This document shows positions 52,389-61,053 of a stretch of 64,000 nt of DNA, in pieces. The stretch's first letter is position 1, and each line of letters opens with the position of its first letter. Source of the DNA: DATCJY01 sp036562565 (GTDB taxonomy: Bacteria; Bacteroidota; Bacteroidia; Flavobacteriales_D; Sanyastnellaceae); the NCBI GenBank assembly GCA_036562565.1, contig DATCJY010000059.1, forward strand, positions 62,001 through 126,000, written 5' to 3'. Under the pieces are notes generated by a model that was not told the DNA's origin, made no database searches, and worked only from the letters and a program-made list of their open reading frames with translations. The translations under genes and the position numbers were made by a program.

Positions 52389-52502
52389 CCCCTTACCCTA
52401 GGCTAGTCGGCTGATTATTCTTGGTAAAAAAGGTAAAACCGGCTATCCCATTCTACACCGGGCCTTAGCTGTAATCAATTTTTGATTTGATATGAAAAAT
52501 CT

Positions 52503-52535
52503 TTTGGTATCACTACCACAATCAAGGTATTTTTG
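52503..52535 (+). promoter_or_regulatory. Promoter of suf operon
   Basis: TTTG (52503-52506), 21-nt spacer, TATTTTTG (52528-52535), leaving a leader of about 75 nt before sufA. No IscR-type or Fur-type operator was recognised. Confidence 0.6.
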
Positions 52536-52615
52536 AGGCCGCATTTATTTAGAAAATATCTAAATAATAAAACAAAAACCTTGTTTCACAAGGGATTGAT
52601 AACTAATACGCAATC

Positions 52616-52942
52616 ATGATAAAAGTATCAGATAACGCAAAGGCACAAGTAGCCCACCTGCTAAAGGCAGAAAATCATCCCGAAGGCTCATTTGTCCGTG
52701 TAGGGGTTGAAGGTGGTGGTTGCAGTGGTCTCATGTACAAACTAAAATTCGACACCGTCCTCAATGAAGGAGATCAGGTATTTGAAGACAATGGTGTAAA
52801 AGTCGTGGTGGACAAGAAAAGCTTTCTTTACCTCGTAGGCACAGAGCTCGAATACACAGGTGGTCTCAACGGAAAAGGTTTTGAATTTAAAAATCCAAAT
52901 GCATCGCGTACCTGCGGTTGCGGAGAATCTTTCTCTATTTAA
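52616..52942 (+). CDS. sufA: A-type iron-sulfur carrier, SufA/IscA-like
   Basis: A 108-residue HesB-family protein. The three cluster-binding cysteines are Cys36 (EGGGCSGLMY), Cys100 and Cys102 (RTCGCGESF). It accepts Fe-S clusters from the SufBC2D scaffold and passes them to apo-enzymes. It is first in a seven-gene operon, 29 nt before sufB. SufA and ErpA/IscA cannot be told apart by sequence alone; the symbol follows from context. Confidence 0.93.
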   Translation: MIKVSDNAKAQVAHLLKAENHPEGSFVRVGVEGGGCSGLMYKLKFDTVLNEGDQVFEDNGVKVVVDKKSFLYLVGTELEYTGGLNGKGFEFKNPNASRTCGCGESFSI

Positions 52943-52971
52943 TCAAGTATTTCTTAAACAACACAATTGAT

Positions 52972-54420
52972 ATGGCTTACGAAGGTGATGAATTATTGGA
53001 AAATGTAACCTCAAAAGAATATGAGTTTGGGTTCACGACCAATATTGAATCAGACAAAGCACCTGTCGGCTTAAATGAAGATATCATTCGTTTAATCTCT
53101 GCGAAGAAAAATGAACCTGAATGGCTCCTTCAATGGCGTCTGGAAGCATTTGCCATTTGGCAAGGCATGACTGAACCCAACTGGGCGCACGTGAAATATC
53201 CGAAGCCCGATTTTCAGGCCATCTCCTACTACAGCGCTCCGAAGAGCAAGCCGAAGCTCAACAGCCTCGATGAGCTCGATCCTGAATTGCGCAAAACCAT
53301 GGACAAGCTGGGCATCTCCCTAGAGGAACAAAAGCGTTTGTCCGGTGTTGCCGTTGACTTTGTGATGGACTCCGTTTCCGTTGCCACATCATTCAAGGAA
53401 AAACTGGCCGAGCTGGGCATCATCTTCTGCTCCATGAGTGAAGCAGTTAAAGAACACCCTGAGCTTGTAAGAAAATATTTGGGAACAGTGGTACCACGCA
53501 CTGATAATTTCTATGCTGCATTGAACTCAGCGGTATTCACCGATGGTTCATTCTGCTATATCCCCAAAGGTGTGAAATGTCCGATGGAACTCTCCACCTA
53601 CTTCCGCATCAATGAGGCCAATACCGGTCAGTTCGAGCGAACACTTGTTGTTGCCGATGAATCCAGTTATGTGAGCTACCTCGAAGGATGTACCGCTCCG
53701 ATGCGCGATGAAAACCAATTGCACGCTGCAGTGGTTGAACTCATTGCCTTGGACAATGCTGAAATCAAATATAGCACAGTTCAAAACTGGTATCCGGGTG
53801 ACAAGGATGGCAACGGAGGTATTTTCAACTTCGTTACCAAACGCGGAATGTGTGCAGGTGTCAACTCCAAAATTTCGTGGACCCAAGTAGAAACCGGAAG
53901 TGCTGTTACATGGAAATATCCATCTTGTATTTTAAAAGGCGATAACAGCGTGGGTGAATTCTACAGCGTGGCAGTTACCAATAACTACCAACAAGCGGAT
54001 ACCGGTACCAAGATGATTCACATCGGCAAGAACACCTCGAGCACCATTATCTCTAAAGGTATCAGTGCCGGTAAGAGCCAGAACAGCTACCGTGGATTGG
54101 TGCAAATCAACAAGAGTGCAGACAACGCCCGCAACTTCTCGCAATGCGACTCATTGCTGATGAGCGATCGCTGCGGAGCACATACCTTTCCATACATAGA
54201 GGTGAAAAACAAAACAGCCAAAGTGGAACACGAGGCCACCACCTCAAAGATTGGGGAAGACCAAATCTTCTATTGCCTACAACGCGGTATCGACCAAGAG
54301 CAAGCCATCAGCCTGATTGTAAATGGCTATGCCAAAGAAGTGTTGAACAAACTTCCCATGGAGTTTGCCGTGGAAGCTCAAAAGCTTTTGGCCATTTCAT
54401 TGGAAGGCAGCGTAGGCTAA
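52972..54420 (+). CDS. sufB: SUF scaffold protein SufB
   Basis: A 482-residue protein from the ATG at 52972. Typical segments: GLNEDIIRLISAKKNEPEWL, MSEAVKEHPELVRKYLGTVV, FCYIPKGVKCPMELSTYFRI, EGCTAPMRDENQLHAAVVEL and the C-terminal beta helix with ISAGKSQNSYRGLVQI and IGEDQIFYCLQRGI. SufB forms the scaffold with SufC and SufD on which Fe-S clusters are built. Length is normal. The 62-nt gap to sufC carries no terminator. Confidence 0.97.
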   Translation: MAYEGDELLENVTSKEYEFGFTTNIESDKAPVGLNEDIIRLISAKKNEPEWLLQWRLEAFAIWQGMTEPNWAHVKYPKPDFQAISYYSAPKSKPKLNSLDELDPELRKTMDKLGISLEEQKRLSGVAVDFVMDSVSVATSFKEKLAELGIIFCSMSEAVKEHPELVRKYLGTVVPRTDNFYAALNSAVFTDGSFCYIPKGVKCPMELSTYFRINEANTGQFERTLVVADESSYVSYLEGCTAPMRDENQLHAAVVELIALDNAEIKYSTVQNWYPGDKDGNGGIFNFVTKRGMCAGVNSKISWTQVETGSAVTWKYPSCILKGDNSVGEFYSVAVTNNYQQADTGTKMIHIGKNTSSTIISKGISAGKSQNSYRGLVQINKSADNARNFSQCDSLLMSDRCGAHTFPYIEVKNKTAKVEHEATTSKIGEDQIFYCLQRGIDQEQAISLIVNGYAKEVLNKLPMEFAVEAQKLLAISLEGSVG

Positions 54421-54482
54421 GCCCAATTAAACAACTTGAAGACAAGACATATAATAACGTAAGGAGTAATTTTCAATTTTCA

Positions 54483-55238
54483 ATGCTAACGATAAAAGAC
54501 CTACACGCACGTGTAGAAGAAAAGGAAATACTAAAAGGACTTTCACTCGAAGTAAAACCCGGTGAAGTACACGCCATCATGGGACCTAATGGTTCCGGGA
54601 AATCAACACTTGCATCAGTACTAGCAGGCCGTGAAGATTTTGAGGTAACAGAAGGAACCGTAACATTCAATGGCAAAGACTTGTTCGAAATGGCAGCCGA
54701 GGAGCGCGCCCGCGAAGGCATATTCCTCGCTTTTCAATATCCCGTAGAAATCCCTGGTGTGAGCAACATGAACTTTCTCAAAGCTGCACTTGGAGAAGTT
54801 CGCAAACACAAAGGTTTGGAGCCTTTGAGTGCAAAGGACTTTTTACAACTTGTAAAAGAAAAATCCAAACTCGTTGAATTGGATGGCCAGTTGACCAATC
54901 GTTCCGTGAACGAAGGTTTCAGTGGTGGTGAGAAGAAACGCAACGAAATCTTCCAGATGGCCATGTTGGAACCATCGCTCTGCATTCTGGATGAAACCGA
55001 CTCCGGTTTAGACATCGATGCATTACGCATTGTGTCAAACGGTGTGAATGCTTTGCGCTCTCCCGAACGTTCATTCATCGTGATTACGCACTACCAACGT
55101 TTGCTGGACCACATCGTTCCGGATTATGTACATGTATTGTACAAAGGCCGCATCGTGAAGAGCGGAACCAAAGAACTCGCTTTGGAACTGGAACAACGCG
55201 GTTACGATTGGATCAAAGAAGAAGTTGAATCCATTTAA
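54483..55238 (+). CDS. sufC: SUF ATPase SufC
   Basis: A 251-residue ABC-type ATPase from the ATG at 54483. Walker A GPNGSGKST (34-42), the SufC-type signature FSGGEKKRNEIFQMA, Walker B LCILDETDSGLDIDAL and VITHYQRLL are all present. ATP binding drives changes in SufB-SufD that expose the cluster site. A longer open frame starting inside sufB is a reading-frame artefact. Confidence 0.98.
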   Translation: MLTIKDLHARVEEKEILKGLSLEVKPGEVHAIMGPNGSGKSTLASVLAGREDFEVTEGTVTFNGKDLFEMAAEERAREGIFLAFQYPVEIPGVSNMNFLKAALGEVRKHKGLEPLSAKDFLQLVKEKSKLVELDGQLTNRSVNEGFSGGEKKRNEIFQMAMLEPSLCILDETDSGLDIDALRIVSNGVNALRSPERSFIVITHYQRLLDHIVPDYVHVLYKGRIVKSGTKELALELEQRGYDWIKEEVESI

Positions 55239-55253
55239 TTCATATTGGATAGA

Positions 55254-56516
55254 ATGACTAAAGACGAAATAAGTGTAGCATCCAAAAAGGACAAATTCCT
55301 GAACACTTTGCAAGGTCATACATCTGCTTTGCAAAACGATCAGGGATTATTCAGCGAGGCTACATCTGCGTTAGAAACTCTCGACTTCCCCACCACCCGG
55401 GTGGAAGACTGGAAATATACCCGTACCACACGCATCAGTAACGAACAATGGCAACTGGTACAACACGCCAAATCGGTCAATGTTGAGCCTTTCCTGATTC
55501 CGGATTTGGATGCTCATCTCATTGTATTTGTAGATGGTGTGTACAACAGCCATCTCTCAAACGTTGAGAATGCTGAATTTGAGCTTTCGCTGAACAAAGG
55601 TTTCGAACAAAAGAACCTCGTTCACAAGCACATCTTCACTGCGCTTAACGTTGCTTATAGCACGGCTGCGCTATGCATACGCATCAGAAAGAATGTGGTG
55701 GTATCCAAGCCCGTTCATGTATTGCACATTGCTTCTACTGAGAAGGCGTTGGCTCAGGCATCGTTGTTCTTCCATGCAGAGCAATCCTCTTCCCTTCATA
55801 TCGTAGAATCATTCGTATGTGAGGGAGATGCGAAAACGCTTACCAATCGCTTGCTCAATATCACCGTAGAAGAGAACGCCCATGTTCACTTAGACAAAAT
55901 TCAGATGGAAGGCGATAACAACTTCCTCGTGAATGAAGAGAACATATATGTGGCAAGCAACGGAAATTTTACCATCAACACACTCACCGTGGATGGTGGC
56001 TGGGTTCGCAACGGGCTGAACATTTGCCTAGATGGCGAAAACATTGAAGCAAATCTCAATGGTTTTTATTTGCCACGCAGGAAACAACACGTGGACAACC
56101 ATACCTTGGTTGACCACCGCAAACCGCACTCTCATAGCAATGAGCTCTACAAAGGCATTTTGAATGACCAAGGTGCAGGCGTGTTCAATGGCAAAGTATA
56201 TGTACAAATGGATGCACAAAAAACCAACGCATTCCAAAGCAATGCGAATGTGTTGCTAAGCGATGATGCGCAAATGAACACCAAGCCCGAGCTTGAAATC
56301 TATGCCGATGATGTAAAGTGTAGCCACGGAACATCCACCGGTCAGATGGATGAAAATGCTCTGTTCTACTTAAAAGCGCGAGGCATTGGCGATGAAAACG
56401 CGCGCAAACTATTGGCAGCAGCATTCATCAATGATGTGGTGAACAAGGTAGAAAACGAAGCCGTGCAGCAGTATGTAATCAATCAATTGGTAGACCGGGG
56501 GCTCCTCTTCGTATGA
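55254..56516 (+). CDS. sufD: SUF scaffold protein SufD
   Basis: A 420-residue protein from the ATG at 55254. It is homologous to SufB in its beta helix, with RVEDWKYTRTTRIS near the start, HVDNHTLVDHRKPHSHSNEL, YKGILNDQGAGVFNGKVYV and CSHGTSTGQMDENALFYLKA. The His in HSHSNELYKG and the sequence KCSHG supply residues thought to help bind the nascent cluster with SufB. Its stop overlaps the sufS start by 4 nt (ATGA). Confidence 0.96.
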   Translation: MTKDEISVASKKDKFLNTLQGHTSALQNDQGLFSEATSALETLDFPTTRVEDWKYTRTTRISNEQWQLVQHAKSVNVEPFLIPDLDAHLIVFVDGVYNSHLSNVENAEFELSLNKGFEQKNLVHKHIFTALNVAYSTAALCIRIRKNVVVSKPVHVLHIASTEKALAQASLFFHAEQSSSLHIVESFVCEGDAKTLTNRLLNITVEENAHVHLDKIQMEGDNNFLVNEENIYVASNGNFTINTLTVDGGWVRNGLNICLDGENIEANLNGFYLPRRKQHVDNHTLVDHRKPHSHSNELYKGILNDQGAGVFNGKVYVQMDAQKTNAFQSNANVLLSDDAQMNTKPELEIYADDVKCSHGTSTGQMDENALFYLKARGIGDENARKLLAAAFINDVVNKVENEAVQQYVINQLVDRGLLFV

Positions 56517-57745
56517 TGATTAAAGAAACATTGGACATAGAACGCATTCGCAAGGAATTTCCTATTCTTCATCAACAGGTAAATGGCAAGCCCTTGGTGT
56601 ACTTCGATAATGCGGCTTCTTCACAAAAGCCTTATCAAGTTATTGATGCGTTGAGCCATTACTACAATCACTACAACGCCAATATTCACAGAGGAGCTCA
56701 CCATCTGGCCAACATAGCCACTGAGGCATTTGAGAATACACGTACAAAGGTTCAGACATTTATCAATGCCAAGCACCGGCACGAAATCATCTTCACCGGT
56801 GGAACTACGGATGCAGTCAATCTCGTGGTGCAAACCTGGGGGCGCAAAAACCTAGGAGCCGGTGATGAGATTTTGCTCTCCATGATGGAGCATCACAGCA
56901 ACATTGTTCCCTGGCAATTGATTGCTGAAGAAAAAGGAGCTATCATCAAAGTGCTACCAATCACGCAAGCAGGTGAATGGGACACTTCACAGATTGACTC
57001 CTTGCTAAGCGAGAGAACTAAACTCGTAGCGGTGAACCATGTATCCAACTCTCTAGGCACCATCAACCCTATCAAGATGCTCATTGACAAGGCTCATGCG
57101 ATAGGTTCAAAAGTGCTGATTGACGGAGCCCAAGCCGTACCACACATGCAAGTAGATGTACAGCAGCTGGATTGCGATTTTTATTGCTTTAGTGCTCACA
57201 AGATGTATGGCCCCACCGGCACAGGAATTCTTTACGGCAAGGAAGATATATTGAACGAAATGCCGCCTTGGCGCGGTGGTGGTGAAATGATCAAAACCGT
57301 ATCATTTTCGAAAACCACCTACAACGAACTCCCCTATAAGTTTGAAGCCGGCACCCCCAACATTGCTGACGTAATAGCATTTGGTGCGGCCATCGATTTC
57401 ATGAACGAGCTCGGGTGGAGCACGCTTCATGAACAAGAAATGACATTGTTGAAATATGCCACCGAACAGTTGCAACAGCTGGATAACATTACAATTTACG
57501 GCACAGCAGCACAGAAAACCGGTGTTATTTCATTTGGAATAAAAAACATACATCCATACGATTTAGGAACTCTTCTGGATAAACAAGGTGTTGCCGTAAG
57601 AACCGGCCACCACTGCACCCAACCCCTTTGGGAATTTTATGAAGTAGTTGGCTCCGTTCGTGCGTCCTTTGCAGTCTATAACACGACTGCCGAAGTGGAC
57701 CAATTCATGGCGGCACTTCGTAAGTCCATAGAGCTATTGGGGTAA
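56513..57745 (+). CDS. sufS: Cysteine desulfurase SufS
   Basis: A 410-residue PLP enzyme that takes sulfur from cysteine as a persulfide. The PLP lysine is Lys230 (FSAHKMYGPTG) and the catalytic cysteine is Cys368 (RTGHHCTQPLWEF), in the short loop typical of group II enzymes that need SufE. HHSNIVPWQ and DGAQAVPHM are further family marks. It starts within the sufD stop codon (ATGA) and ends 8 nt before sufE, so all three are tightly coupled. Confidence 0.97.
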   Translation: MMIKETLDIERIRKEFPILHQQVNGKPLVYFDNAASSQKPYQVIDALSHYYNHYNANIHRGAHHLANIATEAFENTRTKVQTFINAKHRHEIIFTGGTTDAVNLVVQTWGRKNLGAGDEILLSMMEHHSNIVPWQLIAEEKGAIIKVLPITQAGEWDTSQIDSLLSERTKLVAVNHVSNSLGTINPIKMLIDKAHAIGSKVLIDGAQAVPHMQVDVQQLDCDFYCFSAHKMYGPTGTGILYGKEDILNEMPPWRGGGEMIKTVSFSKTTYNELPYKFEAGTPNIADVIAFGAAIDFMNELGWSTLHEQEMTLLKYATEQLQQLDNITIYGTAAQKTGVISFGIKNIHPYDLGTLLDKQGVAVRTGHHCTQPLWEFYEVVGSVRASFAVYNTTAEVDQFMAALRKSIELLG

Positions 57746-57753
57746 GGAAAATT

Positions 57754-58170
57754 ATGACTATAGAAGAAAGACAAAGGGAAATTATCAGTGAATTCAACAT
57801 GTTCACTGACTGGATGGAAAAGTATGAATACATCATTGAATTGGGAAAAGAACTCCCGCTCATTGATGAAATGCACAAGACCGATGACAACCTTATTCGC
57901 GGATGTCAATCACGAGTTTGGTTGCACGCTGAATTACAAGATGGAAAAATCACCTTTACGGCTGACAGTGATGCCATAATTACAAAAGGCTTGGTAGCTT
58001 TGGTGATAAGAGCGCTTAACAATCAAACGCCACACGACATAGCCGAAGCCGATTTGTATTTTGTGAAAGAGATAGGCCTCAACGAGCACCTTTCGCCTAC
58101 ACGCAGCAACGGTCTTGCTAGTATGATTAAGCAAATGAAAATGTATGCGTTTGCGTATGCAAATCGCTAA
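57754..58170 (+). CDS. sufE: Sulfur acceptor protein SufE
   Basis: A 138-residue protein that accepts persulfide sulfur from SufS and delivers it to SufB. The active cysteine is Cys51 in LIRGCQSRVW. LPLIDEMHKTDDN and GLNEHLSPTRSNGLASMI are typical SufE segments. Confidence 0.96.
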   Translation: MTIEERQREIISEFNMFTDWMEKYEYIIELGKELPLIDEMHKTDDNLIRGCQSRVWLHAELQDGKITFTADSDAIITKGLVALVIRALNNQTPHDIAEADLYFVKEIGLNEHLSPTRSNGLASMIKQMKMYAFAYANR

Positions 58171-58232
58171 CCTGATATTGAAGACTGCACTCCGGCAATT
58201 TTCAATCATCAATTTGCATTAAAAATTGGAAC

Positions 58233-58544
58233 ATGGACAAAGGACAGATAAGAGATAATGTGATAGCGGTGTTGAAGACCATCTACGACCCCGAAATTCC
58301 GGTTGACATCTATGAGCTGGGATTGGTTTATGGCGTGGATGTAGCTGATGACGGAGTAGTCACCATTACCATGACACTTACGTCACCGTCATGCCCCGTT
58401 GCTGAAACCTTGCCTCCGGAGGTGGAAGAAAAAGTAAAAGCCGTGGAGCATGTTACCGATTGCAAAGTGAATATCACTTGGGAACCGCCATGGGATAAAA
58501 GCATGATGAGCGAAGAGGCTCAATTGGAACTAGGTTTTATGTAA
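58233..58544 (+). CDS. sufT: SUF-associated MIP18/DUF59 protein (SufT-like)
   Basis: A 103-residue protein with the family signatures YDPEIPVDIYELGLVYG and TLTSPSCPVAETLP; the Cys in TSPSCP is the conserved one. MIP18-type proteins help mature Fe-S proteins. It closes the suf operon and is followed by a strong terminator (58557-58583). The symbol is contextual. Confidence 0.9.
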   Translation: MDKGQIRDNVIAVLKTIYDPEIPVDIYELGLVYGVDVADDGVVTITMTLTSPSCPVAETLPPEVEEKVKAVEHVTDCKVNITWEPPWDKSMMSEEAQLELGFM

Positions 58545-58556
58545 ACCACAACGATT

Positions 58557-58583
58557 AACGGAAGTCTTGCTTCCGTTTTTTTG
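58557..58583 (+). terminator. Terminator of suf operon
   Basis: AACGGAAG (58557-58564), loop TCTTG, CTTCCGTT (58570-58577), then a T run to about 58582. Confidence 0.88.
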
Positions 58584-58717
58584 TTCCCACCGGCTCAACA
58601 TTATAAAACTCTCCTCCATTGCAAATACCTTAGCTGATAGAAAAGGTATAGGGCTCCATCTAAAAAAAAGCCTACCATGCAACCCTAGAGGCACTAAACG
58701 AGTTTTAAGGCAGAGAG

Positions 58718-59275
58718 ATGAGCGAATTAGAGGAAATCATTGAAGGGTGTGTCAAGGGCAAGAAAGATGCTCAAGACCGCCTCTACAAAAAATTTTCCGG
58801 CCTGATATACGGCATCTGCCTCCGATACACCAAGAACAAAATGGAGGCCCAAGATGTCATGCAGGATGTATTCGTAAAAATCTACAATAACATACACACT
58901 TACCACCACGATGGCAGTTTTGAAGGATGGTTGAGGAGAATTGCTGTGAACACCTCCATCACCAATTACCGGAAAAATCAGAAACACGCATATCAGGAAG
59001 ATATCAATGACGTGTTACGCATCAAAGATGAACCCGTACCGGTTGAAGACCTTGAATTCACCGCTGAGGAGATGATGAATTGTATTCAAAAACTGCCACA
59101 CGGTTATAAAACGGTGTTCAGCATGTATGTGATTGAAGGATTCATGCATAAGGAAATAGCAGATATGTTGGGAATCGACATCAACACGTCCAAGTCTCAG
59201 CTATCCCGTGCCAAAGCACATTTACAACGTGAACTAGCTTTAATAAGTCGTATAAAAACTGAAAATAATGAATGA
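58718..59275 (+). CDS. ECF-type RNA polymerase sigma factor
   Basis: A 185-residue sigma factor. Region 2: AQDVMQDVFVKIYNNIHTY and GSFEGWLRRIAVNTSITNYR. Region 4: LPHGYKTVFSMYVIEGFMHK, EIADMLGIDINTSKSQLSRA. It is unrelated in detail to the sigma at 8063-8614 (different region 2 and 4 sequences). Its stop overlaps the next gene by 8 nt, and the next gene encodes a single-pass membrane protein, a sigma/anti-sigma arrangement. Confidence 0.9.
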   Translation: MSELEEIIEGCVKGKKDAQDRLYKKFSGLIYGICLRYTKNKMEAQDVMQDVFVKIYNNIHTYHHDGSFEGWLRRIAVNTSITNYRKNQKHAYQEDINDVLRIKDEPVPVEDLEFTAEEMMNCIQKLPHGYKTVFSMYVIEGFMHKEIADMLGIDINTSKSQLSRAKAHLQRELALISRIKTENNE

Positions 59276-59861
59276 CGAGAAATTTTTCTCACAAGTAAAA
59301 AATGCGCTGGAGCATTATGCTCCTGAGGCCCCGGCCGCTGTCTATGAAGGTATGCGCAAAAGATTATGGTGGAGCAATTTTACCCGCCTGAGCCTTGTGC
59401 GCCTCAATCTTTGGACCGGCCTTCTGTTGCTGGGAGTTATCGCTGCGGTGTGGACCTACAGCCTTTCAGGAAATGCCTCGGCAATTGCAGCAAAGCCGCA
59501 AGTCATCAAGCCGGTCTTGGCTAACCCAAGTGCCGGCCCCAACAATACCGAAGAACTCGCATCGGCTGAATCTCCTATGAACAGCAACACCGATGATGAA
59601 ACCTCCAAATCGGTAAGAAAAGAAAATGTGACTACCAAGATACGTTCAACACCTTCAATATTGAATACTACAATATTGACTGAAGAAACGCCTGAAGAAA
59701 TTACCGGTCCAATCATCATCCCGGATTTCAATGCGACAGTGACAGATACTGAAACAGAATCTGCCGATACCGATATGCAAATGAAACCTATCAAAAAGCG
59801 CAAAAAACTACCGGTAGAAGTCATTACAGATGACTCATTGAAAACAGAACTCAATCCGTAA
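59268..59861 (+). CDS. Single-pass membrane protein, probable anti-sigma factor
   Basis: A 197-residue protein. The short cytoplasmic N-terminus (~1-40) begins MNDEKFFSQVKNALEHYAPE, followed by a transmembrane helix (~46-64, NLWTGLLLLGVIAAVWTYSL). The exported part is Ser/Thr/Asp/Glu-rich and low complexity, ending basic then acidic. The N-terminal pattern and its overlap with the ECF sigma gene resemble Bacteroidota anti-sigma proteins. No zinc motif is seen. Role inferred. Confidence 0.6.
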   Translation: MNDEKFFSQVKNALEHYAPEAPAAVYEGMRKRLWWSNFTRLSLVRLNLWTGLLLLGVIAAVWTYSLSGNASAIAAKPQVIKPVLANPSAGPNNTEELASAESPMNSNTDDETSKSVRKENVTTKIRSTPSILNTTILTEETPEEITGPIIIPDFNATVTDTETESADTDMQMKPIKKRKKLPVEVITDDSLKTELNP

Positions 59862-59926
59862 GATTCATAGGAAACTATGGATACAATATTTTAGCACCGG
59901 AGTCCACATACCTTGATTCATTACCG

Positions 59927-60937
59927 GTGTCGAAACTAACCTTCATAAGAATATTGAAAAGCAATGTTGTCACCGCAACATTGCTTTTTCTTTTCGCACT
60001 CACCAATCAGGTTTTCGCATCGTGGCCTCCACGTGATACACTCATTCTTGATGGAGACACCATCGCCATCGAAAGAAGGCACCGCAAACTCAACCTTGAC
60101 TCACTACAAGAAAAATCGCTCCATGATATAAGGACCGAAAAAAAGCTGAAGCATCCATGGAGCCTGGCTCTCAGCACTGGATGGAATCAAACAGTCGGAA
60201 CTTATCAATCCAATTATATTCGGTACAAACCGTTGGATGACTTTATGAATCAACCCAATTCACGCCAGGGAAATATCAGCCTTGGGTGGGATGGAGGATG
60301 TGCCATCTGGCACCACCCGGTAAAGCAAGGAGAGTTACTCTTTACCGGACATGCAGGAATTGCATACAATGAAATCAATATAACCACCTCCTCTTTTCCG
60401 CTTCAATTGCTGGAACAGGATAGTATCCTCGGGTTGAAGTATCTCGATAACCAGTTACAACTTCATTACTTTACCATCTTTGACACCACCGATCACGGAA
60501 TCATTGGTGAACCGGATACACTGGTGCTTCCCGTGAAAAAGCACTTAACACATATCAGCACATGGGATATTCCTATTCGGTTAAGAATCACTTACCGTCC
60601 GAGCATCACCAACCTTGCCGTTTTTGGTGAAATAGGCGTGGTATATCGCAAACTCCGACAACGAGGACAAACGGCTCATGATTACTACCTTGTAAACGAC
60701 CAAGCCGAATACCGTGTCTTTGAAAAAGATTATTTTTCATCGCAAAATTTTCTTTCTCCTATGTTCAGTATAGGAGCAGGATATCATTTCATCAAACACT
60801 GTCTTTTGGAGAAACATTGGTCGGTGTATCTCACACTGACATGTTACCTGCCCGACAGGGCACTGAATCCGGAAGGTTATTTCACGCTGCACAGCCGGAG
60901 CCAATTGGTTCACCTCTCCATACGAAGAACGTTTTGA
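59927..60937 (+). CDS. Secreted, probable outer-membrane protein, unknown function
   Basis: A 336-residue protein beginning with GTG at 59927; no ATG is available before the signal peptide (TLLFLFALTNQVFAS). The mature part has alternating hydrophobic/aromatic strands (SLALSTGWNQTVGTYQSN, ELLFTGHAGIAYNEI, LRITYRPSITNLAVFGEIG, VYLTLTCYLP) and a terminal phenylalanine, as expected of a barrel. The family is not recognised. It lies 65 nt after the anti-sigma-like gene and may belong to that sigma regulon. Confidence 0.55.
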   Translation: MSKLTFIRILKSNVVTATLLFLFALTNQVFASWPPRDTLILDGDTIAIERRHRKLNLDSLQEKSLHDIRTEKKLKHPWSLALSTGWNQTVGTYQSNYIRYKPLDDFMNQPNSRQGNISLGWDGGCAIWHHPVKQGELLFTGHAGIAYNEINITTSSFPLQLLEQDSILGLKYLDNQLQLHYFTIFDTTDHGIIGEPDTLVLPVKKHLTHISTWDIPIRLRITYRPSITNLAVFGEIGVVYRKLRQRGQTAHDYYLVNDQAEYRVFEKDYFSSQNFLSPMFSIGAGYHFIKHCLLEKHWSVYLTLTCYLPDRALNPEGYFTLHSRSQLVHLSIRRTF

Positions 60938-61003
60938 CCTCCGCGTTCCTTTAGGATGTTCTGCATACATACAGAAAGTGTAAAATGGTTTGAGCACTTT
61001 GAT

Positions 61004-61011
61004 TATATTTG
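61004..61011 (+). promoter_or_regulatory. -7 element upstream of T9SS cargo gene
   Basis: TATATTTG matches TAnnTTTG, 43 nt before the GTG start at 61054. Confidence 0.5.
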
Positions 61012-61053
61012 AACCATTGTTACCCAAACAATTAACACTTAAACATCGCTAAC

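Noticed and set aside
54144..54482. N-terminal extension of SufC into sufB
   Set aside because: The ATG at 54483 gives the standard SufC start; the extension is sufB read in another frame.
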